The notes beneath the pieces were generated by a model, which was given only the letters and a program-made list of their open reading frames with translations, made no database searches and had not been told where the DNA came from. From JAPOUP01 sp965201085 (GTDB lineage Bacteria > Pseudomonadota > Alphaproteobacteria > Rhodobacterales > Rhodobacteraceae), in the NCBI GenBank assembly GCA_965201085.1, contig CBDAVS010000015.1, positions 248,001 through 312,000 of the forward strand: a DNA stretch of 64,000 nucleotides. The letters are read 5' to 3'. Each line of letters opens with the position of its first letter. Position 1 is the stretch's first letter. Of the stretch, positions 1 to 8,986 are shown piece after piece. The position numbers and the translations under genes were made by a program.

Positions 1-1031
1 CTGGGTAACTTCACATCAGCCAACCAGTCGTCCAGCGCCCCCACGACGATCTGACAGAGCCGGGCGAACTCCCGCACATCGCCACCCACCAATCCCACCG
101 TTTCTCCCAATCGTGCGTCAAGCACATTCTCTGCGAACCTGGCGTCAACAACACCGAGGTCGTGCCCGATGACGTGTCGTTTCTGGATGTTTAGATCGAG
201 CGAATCCCGCTCGGAATCGGATAACATATAAAATGGGTCGAGGCTGAATTCGGCATAGCGCTTCTGAGCTCTCTCCACATTTTGAAAGTCGTTCCAGACT
301 GCCCTGGGAGTGACCGTATGATCGGGGTTCAAAGAAATCCTGTGCAGATACACGACCTTCTGCACCGCTTCGAATGCGGTCAAAACGTCCTCATGCGCAT
401 TCCCCAGAAGTCGGTAGGCAAGTTCAGTCTGCGCCTCGCCCATCTCTTCAGCGATCGAGACCTGGCACAATACCAGTTCGACCTCCCGCGCGAAGTGCAA
501 GGCAACGTTGGGGGCTCCACAATCCGGACAGAAGAGGGCAATGGCATATACACCGTAGTCGCGACCACAGCAGTCGCAGACCAGAAGTCGCATCAGATCG
601 CGCCTTCCGAACTGCGGCCTCGGGCGCCGATTCCGCGAGGCCGTTTTGTGAGTGATGCCGCCTCGGCTCTTGTTCGCAACCCTCTTGAGCATATCAGAGA
701 GGGCGTCCTGGACATCCTGGACCGCAGCGTGCTGCACAGTCTTGATGGCGGCCTCTCTGTCCATCGGGTGCGTGAACTCGTCGTCCTCGCCAATGACGCC
801 GCTATAGGGACATATTGTTTTTGAGGAGCCCGGTTCTTGCCTCATCCGCCCGCGCTTGGAGACTTCGTCGGAAATCTCGGTAACCCTTTCACCCAGGACG
901 AAGTGCCTCGGATGTGCGTCCGCGTTCGGAGAGTAACGATACACTCGCCCCTCAGGTGTACGCGGCAGCGGAATAGACAGATCCATCGTGGATTGGGTGC
1001 CGCCGACCTGATACCTTTTCAAGTTTTTCAT
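1..1031 (-). CDS. zinc-ribbon protein of unknown function (3'-truncated by window edge)
   Basis: An open frame reads leftward from ATG at 1029-1031 to the first base of the window with no stop, at least 343 codons, so the true C-terminus is missing. The start has AAGGAG-like sequence upstream, at rather long spacing. Visible features: an early CPYSG motif followed by acidic residues and HPMDRE around residues 80-97, a basic low-complexity stretch near 125-145, then a zinc ribbon of form CDCCG-x10-CPDCG. I do not recognise the family. It follows the HNH gene after about 135 bases on the same strand, so it probably belongs to the upstream defence operon as an accessory or nucleic-acid-binding subunit. 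That role is inference from position only. Continuity of the frame was read by hand and is well supported. Confidence 0.7.
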   Translation of the reverse strand, partial: MKNLKRYQVGGTQSTMDLSIPLPRTPEGRVYRYSPNADAHPRHFVLGERVTEISDEVSKRGRMRQEPGSSKTICPYSGVIGEDDEFTHPMDREAAIKTVQHAAVQDVQDALSDMLKRVANKSRGGITHKTASRNRRPRPQFGRRDLMRLLVCDCCGRDYGVYAIALFCPDCGAPNVALHFAREVELVLCQVSIAEEMGEAQTELAYRLLGNAHEDVLTAFEAVQKVVYLHRISLNPDHTVTPRAVWNDFQNVERAQKRYAEFSLDPFYMLSDSERDSLDLNIQKRHVIGHDLGVVDARFAENVLDARLGETVGLVGGDVREFARLCQIVVGALDDWLADVKLP

Positions 1032-1166
1032 CTTCACCGGACGACTCCTTCCGCTTTCAAGAGATAGTCACTCAACACTTTCGCCAGAACGGGCTCTGAA
1101 TTCGCCGATTTAGCCTATTCGGGTCGTGTGCGGCTGAGTGCTAAATCTCCCTTTATAGGGTCCGGC

Positions 1167-1952
1167 TCAGGTCGTGCCCCTTAAACACTTCCCGTCGTCA
1201 TCTTCCGTGAAGCGCTCGGCGCGATGCCAAGACAACCGTGCCCTGTGCTGGTCTGTCAGAGCGATTGGTTGATGCCAGCGCAGTGCGGATCGTGCGGCAT
1301 CTCCAAGACTTGGTGCGATTTTCGGCTTCCCATCATTTTCGAAAGTGACGAGACCTCTGTCAAAGGCCGCATCCCAAAGCGCCGACAGCAATAGCCCATT
1401 GTAGATGTTCAGACGTTCAGAATCGTCCGGGCAGTCCTTCCACGGAATGATATGGGAGGCCCGCAGCAGGGCTGGCTCCGTTATACCAGTCAGTGGGCAG
1501 CGACCTTCCCAATAGGCGAACAGACGGTTGCGGAAGATATCCTGACCGACCCTTTGGATGGTGAGACGCTCGGCTTCGGTCTGTTGGGGCAGCCCGTAGG
1601 CTGCCATACGGAATTCTTTTAACGGGCTGTCTGGCAATGCCAGCGCTAGGTTGTAAGCCCTGTCCAAGGCCGAATAGAGATCGCCGAGCGCGGTGAAAGC
1701 AAAGCGGGATATGGCCGGACCGGGCATATCCGTCGGTTTCAGTCCCAACTCCTCGACAACTCCGGGGTGATCCAATGCAAGGTGCCATGGTCCATTTGGG
1801 CCGGTGGCCGCCAGATAAATCGTTCCCCTTGCGGTCGTCGAACCGTAGTGCGCCCAACCTTCATGTTCGCCCAATTCGCGGCGATAGCCATTCTGCGAAG
1901 CGGCTTTGCGGCATTCCTCAACAACAACAAAACTCTGGGGAGATTCAATCAC
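1167..1952 (-). CDS. HNH endonuclease domain protein
   Basis: A 261-residue protein. The C-terminal half (about residues 130-225) carries the HNH core: VGQDIFRNRLFAYWEGRCP, then ASHIIPW with the metal-site histidine, then NIYNGLLLSALWDAAFD. This is the arrangement of HNH nucleases found beside restriction and DISARM-like genes. The N-terminal half is unassigned. Its ATG overlaps the stop codon of the methylase C-terminal frame (stop at 1949-1951) in an ATGA-type overlap, which implies translational coupling to that frame. If the methylase is phase-variable, HNH expression may be affected by the same frame state. Probable role: DNA cleavage or effector component of the defence operon. Family assignment is firm; the role is inferred. 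Confidence 0.85.
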   Translation of the reverse strand: MIESPQSFVVVEECRKAASQNGYRRELGEHEGWAHYGSTTARGTIYLAATGPNGPWHLALDHPGVVEELGLKPTDMPGPAISRFAFTALGDLYSALDRAYNLALALPDSPLKEFRMAAYGLPQQTEAERLTIQRVGQDIFRNRLFAYWEGRCPLTGITEPALLRASHIIPWKDCPDDSERLNIYNGLLLSALWDAAFDRGLVTFENDGKPKIAPSLGDAARSALRWHQPIALTDQHRARLSWHRAERFTEDDDGKCLRGTT

Positions 1953-2821
1953 GCGCTTGTTTCCAGAAACTCATCTCCCGCATTCAAGCGGTCCCAGCCG
2001 TCCAAGACGAGACGGTGAGTGCGATATTCACCAAATTGCTTGATCTCGTTTTTCTTGAGCGCCGGGAATGACGAGCTTGGAGGGAGTGCATCAAGGATCC
2101 ACTCCAGATCAGTGCGGCTCAGTCCGTACATATGAGAAAAAATGGCGTCCAATTCGCACTTAAGACAATGCCGACGATCCTCGTCCCAAGGAAAGGGTGG
2201 CCCATGATAGCCAAGGTCTACTGCGAATCCGCCCATCTCGAGGGAAGTATAGGTCAATTCCAAGACGCGAGGAACGACGAGCTGTACCCACGGAGTTCCA
2301 CAAGGACCGTTTTTCAGATACGCCTCCGGTGGCAGCACGGGAAGTTGCCTGAGGATGAAGAAGTTCATGTGGAGCCCGCCAACAGAGAAACGGGCCGCCC
2401 AATCGAGAGGAAGGCTGTTCATGTTTGCCAGAACGAGGGCCGTCGATATAGTTCGACCTTGGCTGTAATCTATCGCTGGTGCGTTGTTTCCCAATCCACT
2501 GCGGGGAATACTTCCGGTGATTACAGTTCTTTCATTCGTTGCGTTCGTGATGTCGCGAAAGGTATGGAGCCACTCCTTGAAATCAACTTTAAGTAGAGGT
2601 ACTCCGTCGCTCATTGCACTAGCTCGAAGTACTGTGGCGATTGAAGTTCGCACATTTGTGGCGCCGGTGACCTTCCGTATTGCGAGCACCCAATCGTAAG
2701 CAATGCCGCAGTGTGACCTAATGCTACGATTGGAATCATGGATGCAATTCCGGTTCGTTCGTTCGTTGCGTTTGTGATATCTCGAATAGCGAGCTGCGTG
2801 CCAGTTTGGAGAGCATTGCAA
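1949..2821 (-). CDS. C-terminal part of adenine methylase, out of frame with the main ORF
   Basis: This open frame (about 290 codons) begins at the 7-bp repeat array and continues to a stop overlapping the HNH start. From about 2690 leftward it clearly belongs to the methylase: WVLAIRKVTGATNVRT, then a second RDITNATNERTVITGS module, then ANMNSLPLDWAARFSVGG and FFILRQLPVLPPEAY, typical of the C-terminal specificity region of Eco57I/PglX-type enzymes. The first 40 or so codons do not resemble the family. As the sequence stands this part is not joined to the N-terminal 1158 residues. Loss of one 7-bp unit (or gain of two) upstream would put it in frame and give a protein of roughly 1430 residues. 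Probably translated only in that state; no independent ribosome site is evident. Confidence 0.75.
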   Translation of the reverse strand: MQCSPNWHAARYSRYHKRNERTNRNCIHDSNRSIRSHCGIAYDWVLAIRKVTGATNVRTSIATVLRASAMSDGVPLLKVDFKEWLHTFRDITNATNERTVITGSIPRSGLGNNAPAIDYSQGRTISTALVLANMNSLPLDWAARFSVGGLHMNFFILRQLPVLPPEAYLKNGPCGTPWVQLVVPRVLELTYTSLEMGGFAVDLGYHGPPFPWDEDRRHCLKCELDAIFSHMYGLSRTDLEWILDALPPSSSFPALKKNEIKQFGEYRTHRLVLDGWDRLNAGDEFLETSA

Positions 2822-5800
2822 GCTCTCTGCTCTCTGCTCTCTGCTCTCTGCTCTCTGCTCTCTGCTCTCTGCTTAATTGTTGTGTGGTCATTTCACCTTT
2901 GTCAAGCCTTTCGATCACTTCATTTTCTGAAACCCAATATCTGGGAATGGCCACAGCGGCCGGATTGGTCTTCTCATCGGTGCTCATATGCCGGGCGTTG
3001 CCGTTGCGGATATCTTTTTCAGATACGCCCTCGAACGTCGCAAATCGATGGTCATACTGATGAAAGAACTTCGACTCGTATAACGGTAAATAGCGTTCGT
3101 CGCCGCGCTGGAACACATTGCCGTCCAACTCCCATCCGGCGTCGGTGAGTTGATCTCGAGTGCGGAACAAACCCGAATCGTTGGACATGTCAAACATCCT
3201 GGAAAACTTTACACCCCACGGGTTCTTTTCCGGCTGCGAACCGACGGCCTCCTTCCAGAACACACCGGCGCGTTCGTACATTTTGCGCGCGACTTCCATA
3301 TCGCGCCGGGTCCGGAAAATTGGACATGTCCGTGTATTCGGGTTGAACAGCGCGAAATCTTCCGCGCTGAGTGTAAACCGACGTTCCTTTTCCTTCAGCT
3401 GCTCCGTCTGATGCAGGAAGAAGGCGAACTCGGCTTCGGATGTCGGATAGTTTTCTCCGATCAGTGTGAGTAGTGTAAACTTGTAAGAACGGTGAACATT
3501 TGAGAAGATCGCCTCTCGATTCTCGAAGTCGAAGAGGCTGACGAGCCGTTGTCGGGCGACGGCATGATTGAAGAATTCCTTGGTGGAATGGTCGGTGGCG
3601 ATGCCGCTGGGCACGATGACACCGGCGCGCCCGCGCACAAGAGTTGCGAACAGTTCGGCGAACAACGCGTAGGTGTTGACATCACCACGCCCGGTCAGTG
3701 CGAAGCGCCCGCCGTCTGCACCGGGAGCGCGGACGAATTGGCTGGATGCCTCCGCCCTTTGTTTCGCAGCGATGAACTCGGTGTGCAGGGCCCTTTCGCG
3801 GCTGTAAGGTGGAGCGGTTTTCAGTGCAGCGATCAAACGCCCGCGCGCAGCCTTGTTTGGAGCGTTTGCGATTTCAGGCCAGCGGGCAGCGAAGAATTCC
3901 TGTTCTTGAAGCTTGATTCGTTCCCACGGCGGGTTGCCGAGCACGACATCGAATCCGCCGCTTTCCACAATGTCCGGGAATTCCAATGGCCAGTGGAAGG
4001 CTCGCGCATCATTCAGCGCCCGCTCCGCGCTCCGCAGCAGCGGGCTGGAAGGCTCAGTACCGCGCAGAAGCTCCCACATAGTCCCGGACGTTGGCACCAT
4101 CTCAGCGCCCCTGCGCGGCAAGCCGTCGAGCCCAACGGTCGCAGCCTGAGCGGCTTTGGGAGCGAGGAAACCGGCCATATAAAGATCGCAGGCGCGGGAA
4201 AGCGTCCAGCGAGCGCTGCCTCGTTGGAATATCCGGCGATGCCGTCTTGATTTCGCTGCGATCTGGTCGAGCGTGTCCTCCGGCATGGCGCGCATTCTTG
4301 CGAAGTCCCTCAGCAGGTCATTCCGCCGACCCAGACGAAACCCCTCTTCGACATGGAGGCGTTCTGACTTTTCGACCTTGTTCTTCTTTGCGTAGTGGCG
4401 TGCTACGCCTTTGTCATCGCCGGTGAGCGGCTTGTAGGCCGCATCCGGGATGCCCTTTTCCAGCACCGTCAGATCGAAGACGCCGAGCAGCGCATCGCCG
4501 CAGCGGATCTGGGCGTCAAGGAAACCAAGCGGCCGGCCTGGGTCCATGGTTTCGATCCACAGCGCAACCTTCGTCAGTTCAGCCGCCATTGGGTTGCGGT
4601 CGACGCCATGGATGCAGTGCTGCACGACATCGCGTAGCGCGTGACGGTAATCTTCGAGCGAGGGGGTGCCATCGGTACGAATCCGGGCGAGCCGCGTTGC
4701 GATTCGCCGTGCGGCCGCAAGCAGGAAGTGACCGGAACCGCAGGCCGGATCGATTACGGTGAGCCTGAGCAGCGCTTCGGCCGGGTCCGCTTCATCTTCG
4801 GCGCGTTCAAGCACCGGATCAAGTGCGCTATCGAGAAGCGCCTGAACGAGGCTGTCCGGCGTGTAATAGGAGCCGGTGGTCTTGCGTTGGCTCCCCTTTT
4901 TCTCGGAGATGGTGGAGGCAAACTTTAGCCTTCGTCCGTCGTTGGTTAGCTGAGGCTGGAGTTCGAGAAGGGATTCGTAGACCGAACCAAGCTCTTCGGT
5001 CTCCATAGCGCGCCAGTTTACCGGCACCTTTCCACTCTTGCCGGTAAGCCAGGACAGTCGGTAGACCGCTTCCATGAAAGCTCTGTTAGGGAGCCGGATG
5101 GATTCCAGGGAAGGCAGCTGATCCGCGGCAAAGAGTCCACCGAGTGCGGGAAGTCCCAGAACGCATTCTCCTGCGGCGAGCGCGCGAAAGACAATCTTCA
5201 TGCCCTCGTAGCGGTCATGGTGGTGGTTCCAAGTATCCCTTCGGACGCTCTGTGTCCTCAGCGCGGCCATACTGTAGCCATCGGCATAGAGCTTTCGCGC
5301 GGCTTTTTTCGAGCCTGCCGGATGAAGAAGGTTTCGATCTTCCGCCACCATCAGAAAGATCAGCCTATAGACAAGGCGAAGAAGCTCGTTGAGCCAGGGG
5401 GTCAAGCCCAGTTCGCTAGAGCGGAGCCGCTGGGCGAGATCAGGATTGGCTTCCAGAAACCCTGAACCAAGAACGCCGAGCGCCTTTTCGACCTGGCCTG
5501 CAAGAAGTTCACGGGCGGCTTCTCCCTCCTGAGCGCCCTTGTCCCGCCAGCGCTCCAGAGCGCAGTCGGCCGCTGGCTGCCCTTCCGCGCCGAAGCGGGA
5601 ACGGTGAAGCAGGAGCCAGAGTGCCGCGAAGGACGCCGCGTCCCCATTGTCGAATATGTGCCTGAGATTGGCCTCGATATGGGCGGGACGGGTCAGCGAG
5701 GCATTGTCCCGCAGCAGTCTCAGGGTCTCGCCGTTGGTGACGATTCCCCAGAGCGCTTCGTCGCGTTCATTCAGATGGTCCTGAAGTGCGATGGTGGGGG

Positions 5801-6209
5801 ACAGCGGTTTGTCCACAGAGAGCGTCGGACTGCGTCGGTCGAGTGGCTCTGAAGGAGGCACGACCACAATGGGAATCCTGCCACCCGCAATACTGCCGAT
5901 GGCTCCGGATCTGTCAGCGAGGTCATTGAATCCGAAGGTTTCGCTGAGGAAGTCATGAACGAAGCGGTTTGTAACGGCCGCCGATGGCTGCTCCTTATGG
6001 CCGAACGCATCGAAATGGGTCTGACCGACGCGGAAGGCGAGCGAAATCTCTTCCCTGACGCTCAGGCCTTTGCGGATTCCGTAGTCCGCTTCGTTCTGTT
6101 CCTCCGCCTCGCGACGGTCAATCTTCGCCACCATCGCCGGCGCGATCAGATTCCCTTCCAGTGAAAGCGAAGGCCATGCAGACCTATCGAAGGTTTGTTG
6201 GCGCGACAT
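2736..6209 (-). CDS. Eco57I/DrmMI-like adenine-specific DNA methylase, frame broken near 3' end
   Basis: N6-adenine methyltransferase of the large class found in DISARM-like and type IIG systems, expected to mark host DNA. From ATG at 6209 (chosen because the preceding helicase stops 4 bases earlier) it has about 1158 residues. Motif I IDPACGSGHFLL lies near residue 487 and catalytic motif IV VLGNPPWERIK near 756. An N-terminal region with WGIVTNGETLRLLRD resembles the N-terminal domain of such enzymes. The frame runs into a 7-bp repeat array (2822-2872), encoding repeated REQRAES, and stops 22 codons later at 2736, so the specificity region is lost in the present state. The rest continues in another frame to 1949. 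Most likely a phase-variable gene captured in an off or truncated state; a fixed pseudogene or assembly error in the repeat is the alternative. Confidence 0.9.
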   Translation of the reverse strand: MSRQQTFDRSAWPSLSLEGNLIAPAMVAKIDRREAEEQNEADYGIRKGLSVREEISLAFRVGQTHFDAFGHKEQPSAAVTNRFVHDFLSETFGFNDLADRSGAIGSIAGGRIPIVVVPPSEPLDRRSPTLSVDKPLSPTIALQDHLNERDEALWGIVTNGETLRLLRDNASLTRPAHIEANLRHIFDNGDAASFAALWLLLHRSRFGAEGQPAADCALERWRDKGAQEGEAARELLAGQVEKALGVLGSGFLEANPDLAQRLRSSELGLTPWLNELLRLVYRLIFLMVAEDRNLLHPAGSKKAARKLYADGYSMAALRTQSVRRDTWNHHHDRYEGMKIVFRALAAGECVLGLPALGGLFAADQLPSLESIRLPNRAFMEAVYRLSWLTGKSGKVPVNWRAMETEELGSVYESLLELQPQLTNDGRRLKFASTISEKKGSQRKTTGSYYTPDSLVQALLDSALDPVLERAEDEADPAEALLRLTVIDPACGSGHFLLAAARRIATRLARIRTDGTPSLEDYRHALRDVVQHCIHGVDRNPMAAELTKVALWIETMDPGRPLGFLDAQIRCGDALLGVFDLTVLEKGIPDAAYKPLTGDDKGVARHYAKKNKVEKSERLHVEEGFRLGRRNDLLRDFARMRAMPEDTLDQIAAKSRRHRRIFQRGSARWTLSRACDLYMAGFLAPKAAQAATVGLDGLPRRGAEMVPTSGTMWELLRGTEPSSPLLRSAERALNDARAFHWPLEFPDIVESGGFDVVLGNPPWERIKLQEQEFFAARWPEIANAPNKAARGRLIAALKTAPPYSRERALHTEFIAAKQRAEASSQFVRAPGADGGRFALTGRGDVNTYALFAELFATLVRGRAGVIVPSGIATDHSTKEFFNHAVARQRLVSLFDFENREAIFSNVHRSYKFTLLTLIGENYPTSEAEFAFFLHQTEQLKEKERRFTLSAEDFALFNPNTRTCPIFRTRRDMEVARKMYERAGVFWKEAVGSQPEKNPWGVKFSRMFDMSNDSGLFRTRDQLTDAGWELDGNVFQRGDERYLPLYESKFFHQYDHRFATFEGVSEKDIRNGNARHMSTDEKTNPAAVAIPRYWVSENEVIERLDKGEMTTQQLSREQRAESREQRAESRELAMLSKLARSSLFEISQTQRTNEPELHP
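2822..2872. repeat. 7-bp tandem repeat inside methylase gene, 7 perfect units
   Basis: The unit TCTCTGC on the plus strand (GCAGAGA on the coding strand) occurs seven times without error from 2824 to 2872, with two more matching bases at 2822-2823. Seven bases is not a multiple of three, so each unit gained or lost changes the reading frame. No frame through the array contains a stop. Present copy number: the main frame stops at 2736. One unit fewer: the frame joins the long C-terminal frame ending at 1949. One unit more: it joins a third frame that encodes one specificity-like module and stops at 2611. Arrays of this kind in methylase genes are well-known slipped-strand phase-variation switches. 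Confidence 0.9.
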
Positions 6210-6213
6210 GGTT

Positions 6214-8982
6214 TCAGCCTTCTTCCGGCAGGAGAACGAACAGACCGATGACATCGGCGGGATGGGTGGCCTTGACGCTTACCCTTGACGCTTGGCCAGT
6301 GGCCGATCTAATCCTGCTATGGTCATCGGCGAGTGCTGATGCACGAGAGTTCGTGTAAGCTTTGATTGGTCCCTCAATCAGCCCCGGCAGCTTTTCCTGA
6401 GAGACCCGAATGAACCGGTCACGGGCCGATGTCGCCAGATTGGCGGTGGCCGGCGCATCCAGAAGCGCCCGAGCGTCCTCTCCGGACGCGATGACCTTTT
6501 CATTTTGCATGGCGACCAATGCCGCTTCCTCCGCCAGCAGCAGACGTTCACGTCGAGCGTGGACCGTTACCTTAAAGCGTATCCTGAGAAGCGCCACCCG
6601 CGTTAAGCGATCTACCTCGGCTGTTGGCCAGGCCCCGACCCGTCCGATCCCAAGGTCAGTCAGGGATTCAGGTTCAAGGGATGCTTCAACCAGCGCTTCG
6701 GCGAGGGTAGCGGTCAATGGATGGGTCCGTGTGAGCAATGTCGTGCCGGATGGAGCGGGTTCTGACCGGGCAAGACGGACGGAACCGGAAAGGTCCTTCT
6801 GCTCGAGGCATTCGCGAAGACGGGGCTGCAGCGCATGGAGATGTGCCACCAGCACCGATCCCCCGTTTTCGTCGAGTGCAATCCCGAATCCAGCCATAGC
6901 CTGCCCGACAAAGCGGCAAGCTGCATCCCGTGAACCCAATAAACTTATGGACTTCTCCCATTCCGGCGCCACTTCCTGCGGTTTCATCGCGTTCTGGGCA
7001 AAACGCGCCCGGGAGCGCTTCTCCTTTTCCAGCGCATCGCGCCATCGGGTTTCCATCAGGCGGGTGCCGTCTTCGAGCCGAAGGTCGAACGCCAGCTGCG
7101 ACCGATCCTTGCGGCGGAGCATCATGGCCGACATCAGAGCGTCGGTGACCGGCCCGCGCTCTTCCGGCAGCGGTACGGTGACCCCGGTTGCCTTGCGGAT
7201 CTCAATGGCCTTGCGCAGAATCACATTAAGGACCGCGCCGTCGATGGCACTGTCCGGGGAATACATCATGAACGAGCGTACGGTTTCCGCCGGCTGGCCA
7301 AAGCGGTCGACGCGCCCTTCGCGCTGCTGATGCCGCGTGGGATTCCAGGAAAGGTCATAGTGCACCGCAGTGTCGAACAGCTGCTGTAGGTTGATACCTT
7401 CCGACAGGCAGTCGGTCGCGACCAGGATGCGTTGAACCTCCCTGTCATCCTGTGGATGCGCCATATCCGCGACCCGATCCCGCCGCTCGTCGGGTGTGAG
7501 GGCACCGGTGATGCATTCAATGCGCAGATGCGGAAAAGCGACCCGAAGACCTTGGGTAACGTGTTCCGCCGTGGCGATGAATCGGCAGAACACAACCGGA
7601 TTCGCGCCATCCTTTGCAAGCGGGATGAGCGCATCGACAAGCGCCTTCAGTTTCGGGTCCGGTTCCTTTCCGAGACGCTCAGCCTTGGAAAGGAGCGTCC
7701 GCAGCGCAGGATCGGTTTCGAAAGCAGGGTCCATCTCCATATCGATGGCATCCCCGTCGTCGCCGTCCTCGTCGTAGATTCGATATTCCAGCCGGTCGGG
7801 ATCTCTGGCCACCTTGTTGCGGAGGGCACTCAGGGACGACGCCGGTGACGATCCGACGCATCGCATCAGGGCCATTGTGCTCCAGAACGCCAGACGTCGC
7901 GCCCGCCAGTTCTTTCCCCTGCTCGACACGACCCCGAGGCAGTAATCGAGAACCGCGTTCTGGAATTCGAGATGTGGCTCGCTCAGGGAATAGGGAACTT
8001 CTGTGGTTTCGTGCTTTGGAAATGCGCGGTCCTCGCCCCACTCGACCGAAATCAGATCAATTCTGCGACGCTGCACGAAATGCCGTGCCAGCCGTTCGCG
8101 ATAGCGGGCGTCGTCGAACCGCAGAGAGGCGAATTCCGGATCGATAAGGGACAGAAGACGTGAGAACGCTTTCTCATCACCTGAATGCGGTGTCGCGGTC
8201 AGCATGATCAGACGCCGCCCCGGATCGCTGGCGAGCTTTTCCAGCAGCGCAAATCGCTGTTGCCTGCCTCGATGGGTTCCGACGCAGGCATGGGCTTCGT
8301 CAACAATGACAAAGTCAGGGCAGGCGCTGGCGAAACGATCGCGTCGTCTTTCGGCTTTGATATAATCAAGGCTGACTACGGTGTGAGGAAATGCGTCGAA
8401 CAGCGTTTCGGCAACCGGTAACCCGCGTTCCAGCCTCTCGGCCGAACCTGCGGTCACCGCCACGGGATTGATCCCAAATCGGGACTCCAGCTCGATCATC
8501 CACTGTTCGACCAGGTGAGGCGGACACAGCACCGAAAACCTATCGACCTCTCCTCTGTCCATGAATTCGCGCAGAATCAGGCCCGCTTCGATCGTTTTGC
8601 CGATTCCGACATCATCGGCGATCAGAAGCCTTGGAACCTGCTGCCGGAGCGCCATAAGGAGCGGGACGAGTTGATAGGTCCGGGGCTCGAAGGCAAGTTG
8701 GGCCGCAGACCGAAATGGTCCCGCGCCACGTCGAAGGGTGAGGCGAAGCGCGTCCGCAAGCAGCGCCGCCTTGGGCTGGACAGTCCAAGTCGGTTCACAA
8801 GGCAGGTCGAACCGGGCCGGCTCCACCGGTTCGATTTCAAGGCGCGGATCGAGGTAAACGATATCTCGATCGTTGCCGGTGAGGGGGCGAAGAGCCAGAA
8901 TGTTCTCAATCCGGGAAGGCAGGGTGACCCATTCCCGGCCTCGGGCGCGGACGAGGTCGCCTGGGGAAAAGGACAGTGTCAT
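6214..8982 (-). CDS. SNF2-type DEAH helicase (DrmD-like)
   Basis: A 922-residue superfamily 2 ATPase. Walker A is ADDVGIGKTIEAG near residue 122-134, the DEAH box is IVDEAHAC, motif III is MLTATPHSG, and the C-terminal helicase lobe ends in QREGRVDRFGQ (motif VI). The last 350 residues have no assigned domain. The size and motif set match the SNF2-like helicases of class 1 DISARM (DrmD) and related systems. It starts 4 bases after the stop of the DUF1998 helicase and stops 4 bases before the methylase ATG, so the three are one transcription unit. Likely role: ATP-driven translocase or remodeller that helps distinguish or act on invading DNA, by analogy with DISARM. Helicase identity is certain; the system name is not. 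Confidence 0.92.
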   Translation of the reverse strand: MTLSFSPGDLVRARGREWVTLPSRIENILALRPLTGNDRDIVYLDPRLEIEPVEPARFDLPCEPTWTVQPKAALLADALRLTLRRGAGPFRSAAQLAFEPRTYQLVPLLMALRQQVPRLLIADDVGIGKTIEAGLILREFMDRGEVDRFSVLCPPHLVEQWMIELESRFGINPVAVTAGSAERLERGLPVAETLFDAFPHTVVSLDYIKAERRRDRFASACPDFVIVDEAHACVGTHRGRQQRFALLEKLASDPGRRLIMLTATPHSGDEKAFSRLLSLIDPEFASLRFDDARYRERLARHFVQRRRIDLISVEWGEDRAFPKHETTEVPYSLSEPHLEFQNAVLDYCLGVVSSRGKNWRARRLAFWSTMALMRCVGSSPASSLSALRNKVARDPDRLEYRIYDEDGDDGDAIDMEMDPAFETDPALRTLLSKAERLGKEPDPKLKALVDALIPLAKDGANPVVFCRFIATAEHVTQGLRVAFPHLRIECITGALTPDERRDRVADMAHPQDDREVQRILVATDCLSEGINLQQLFDTAVHYDLSWNPTRHQQREGRVDRFGQPAETVRSFMMYSPDSAIDGAVLNVILRKAIEIRKATGVTVPLPEERGPVTDALMSAMMLRRKDRSQLAFDLRLEDGTRLMETRWRDALEKEKRSRARFAQNAMKPQEVAPEWEKSISLLGSRDAACRFVGQAMAGFGIALDENGGSVLVAHLHALQPRLRECLEQKDLSGSVRLARSEPAPSGTTLLTRTHPLTATLAEALVEASLEPESLTDLGIGRVGAWPTAEVDRLTRVALLRIRFKVTVHARRERLLLAEEAALVAMQNEKVIASGEDARALLDAPATANLATSARDRFIRVSQEKLPGLIEGPIKAYTNSRASALADDHSRIRSATGQASRVSVKATHPADVIGLFVLLPEEG

Positions 8983-8986
8983 CAGG

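Noticed and set aside
282..824. 180-codon plus-strand frame
   Set aside because: It is the antisense of the leftward zinc-ribbon gene, which has a conserved-looking zinc motif and runs continuously to the edge.
2132..2596. 154-codon plus-strand frame
   Set aside because: It is the antisense of the methylase C-terminal frame, which has clear family motifs.
2752..2770. TTCG tetranucleotide run as a second slippage switch
   Set aside because: Only three or so units, and it encodes the conserved NATNERT motif, so it is explained by protein sequence.
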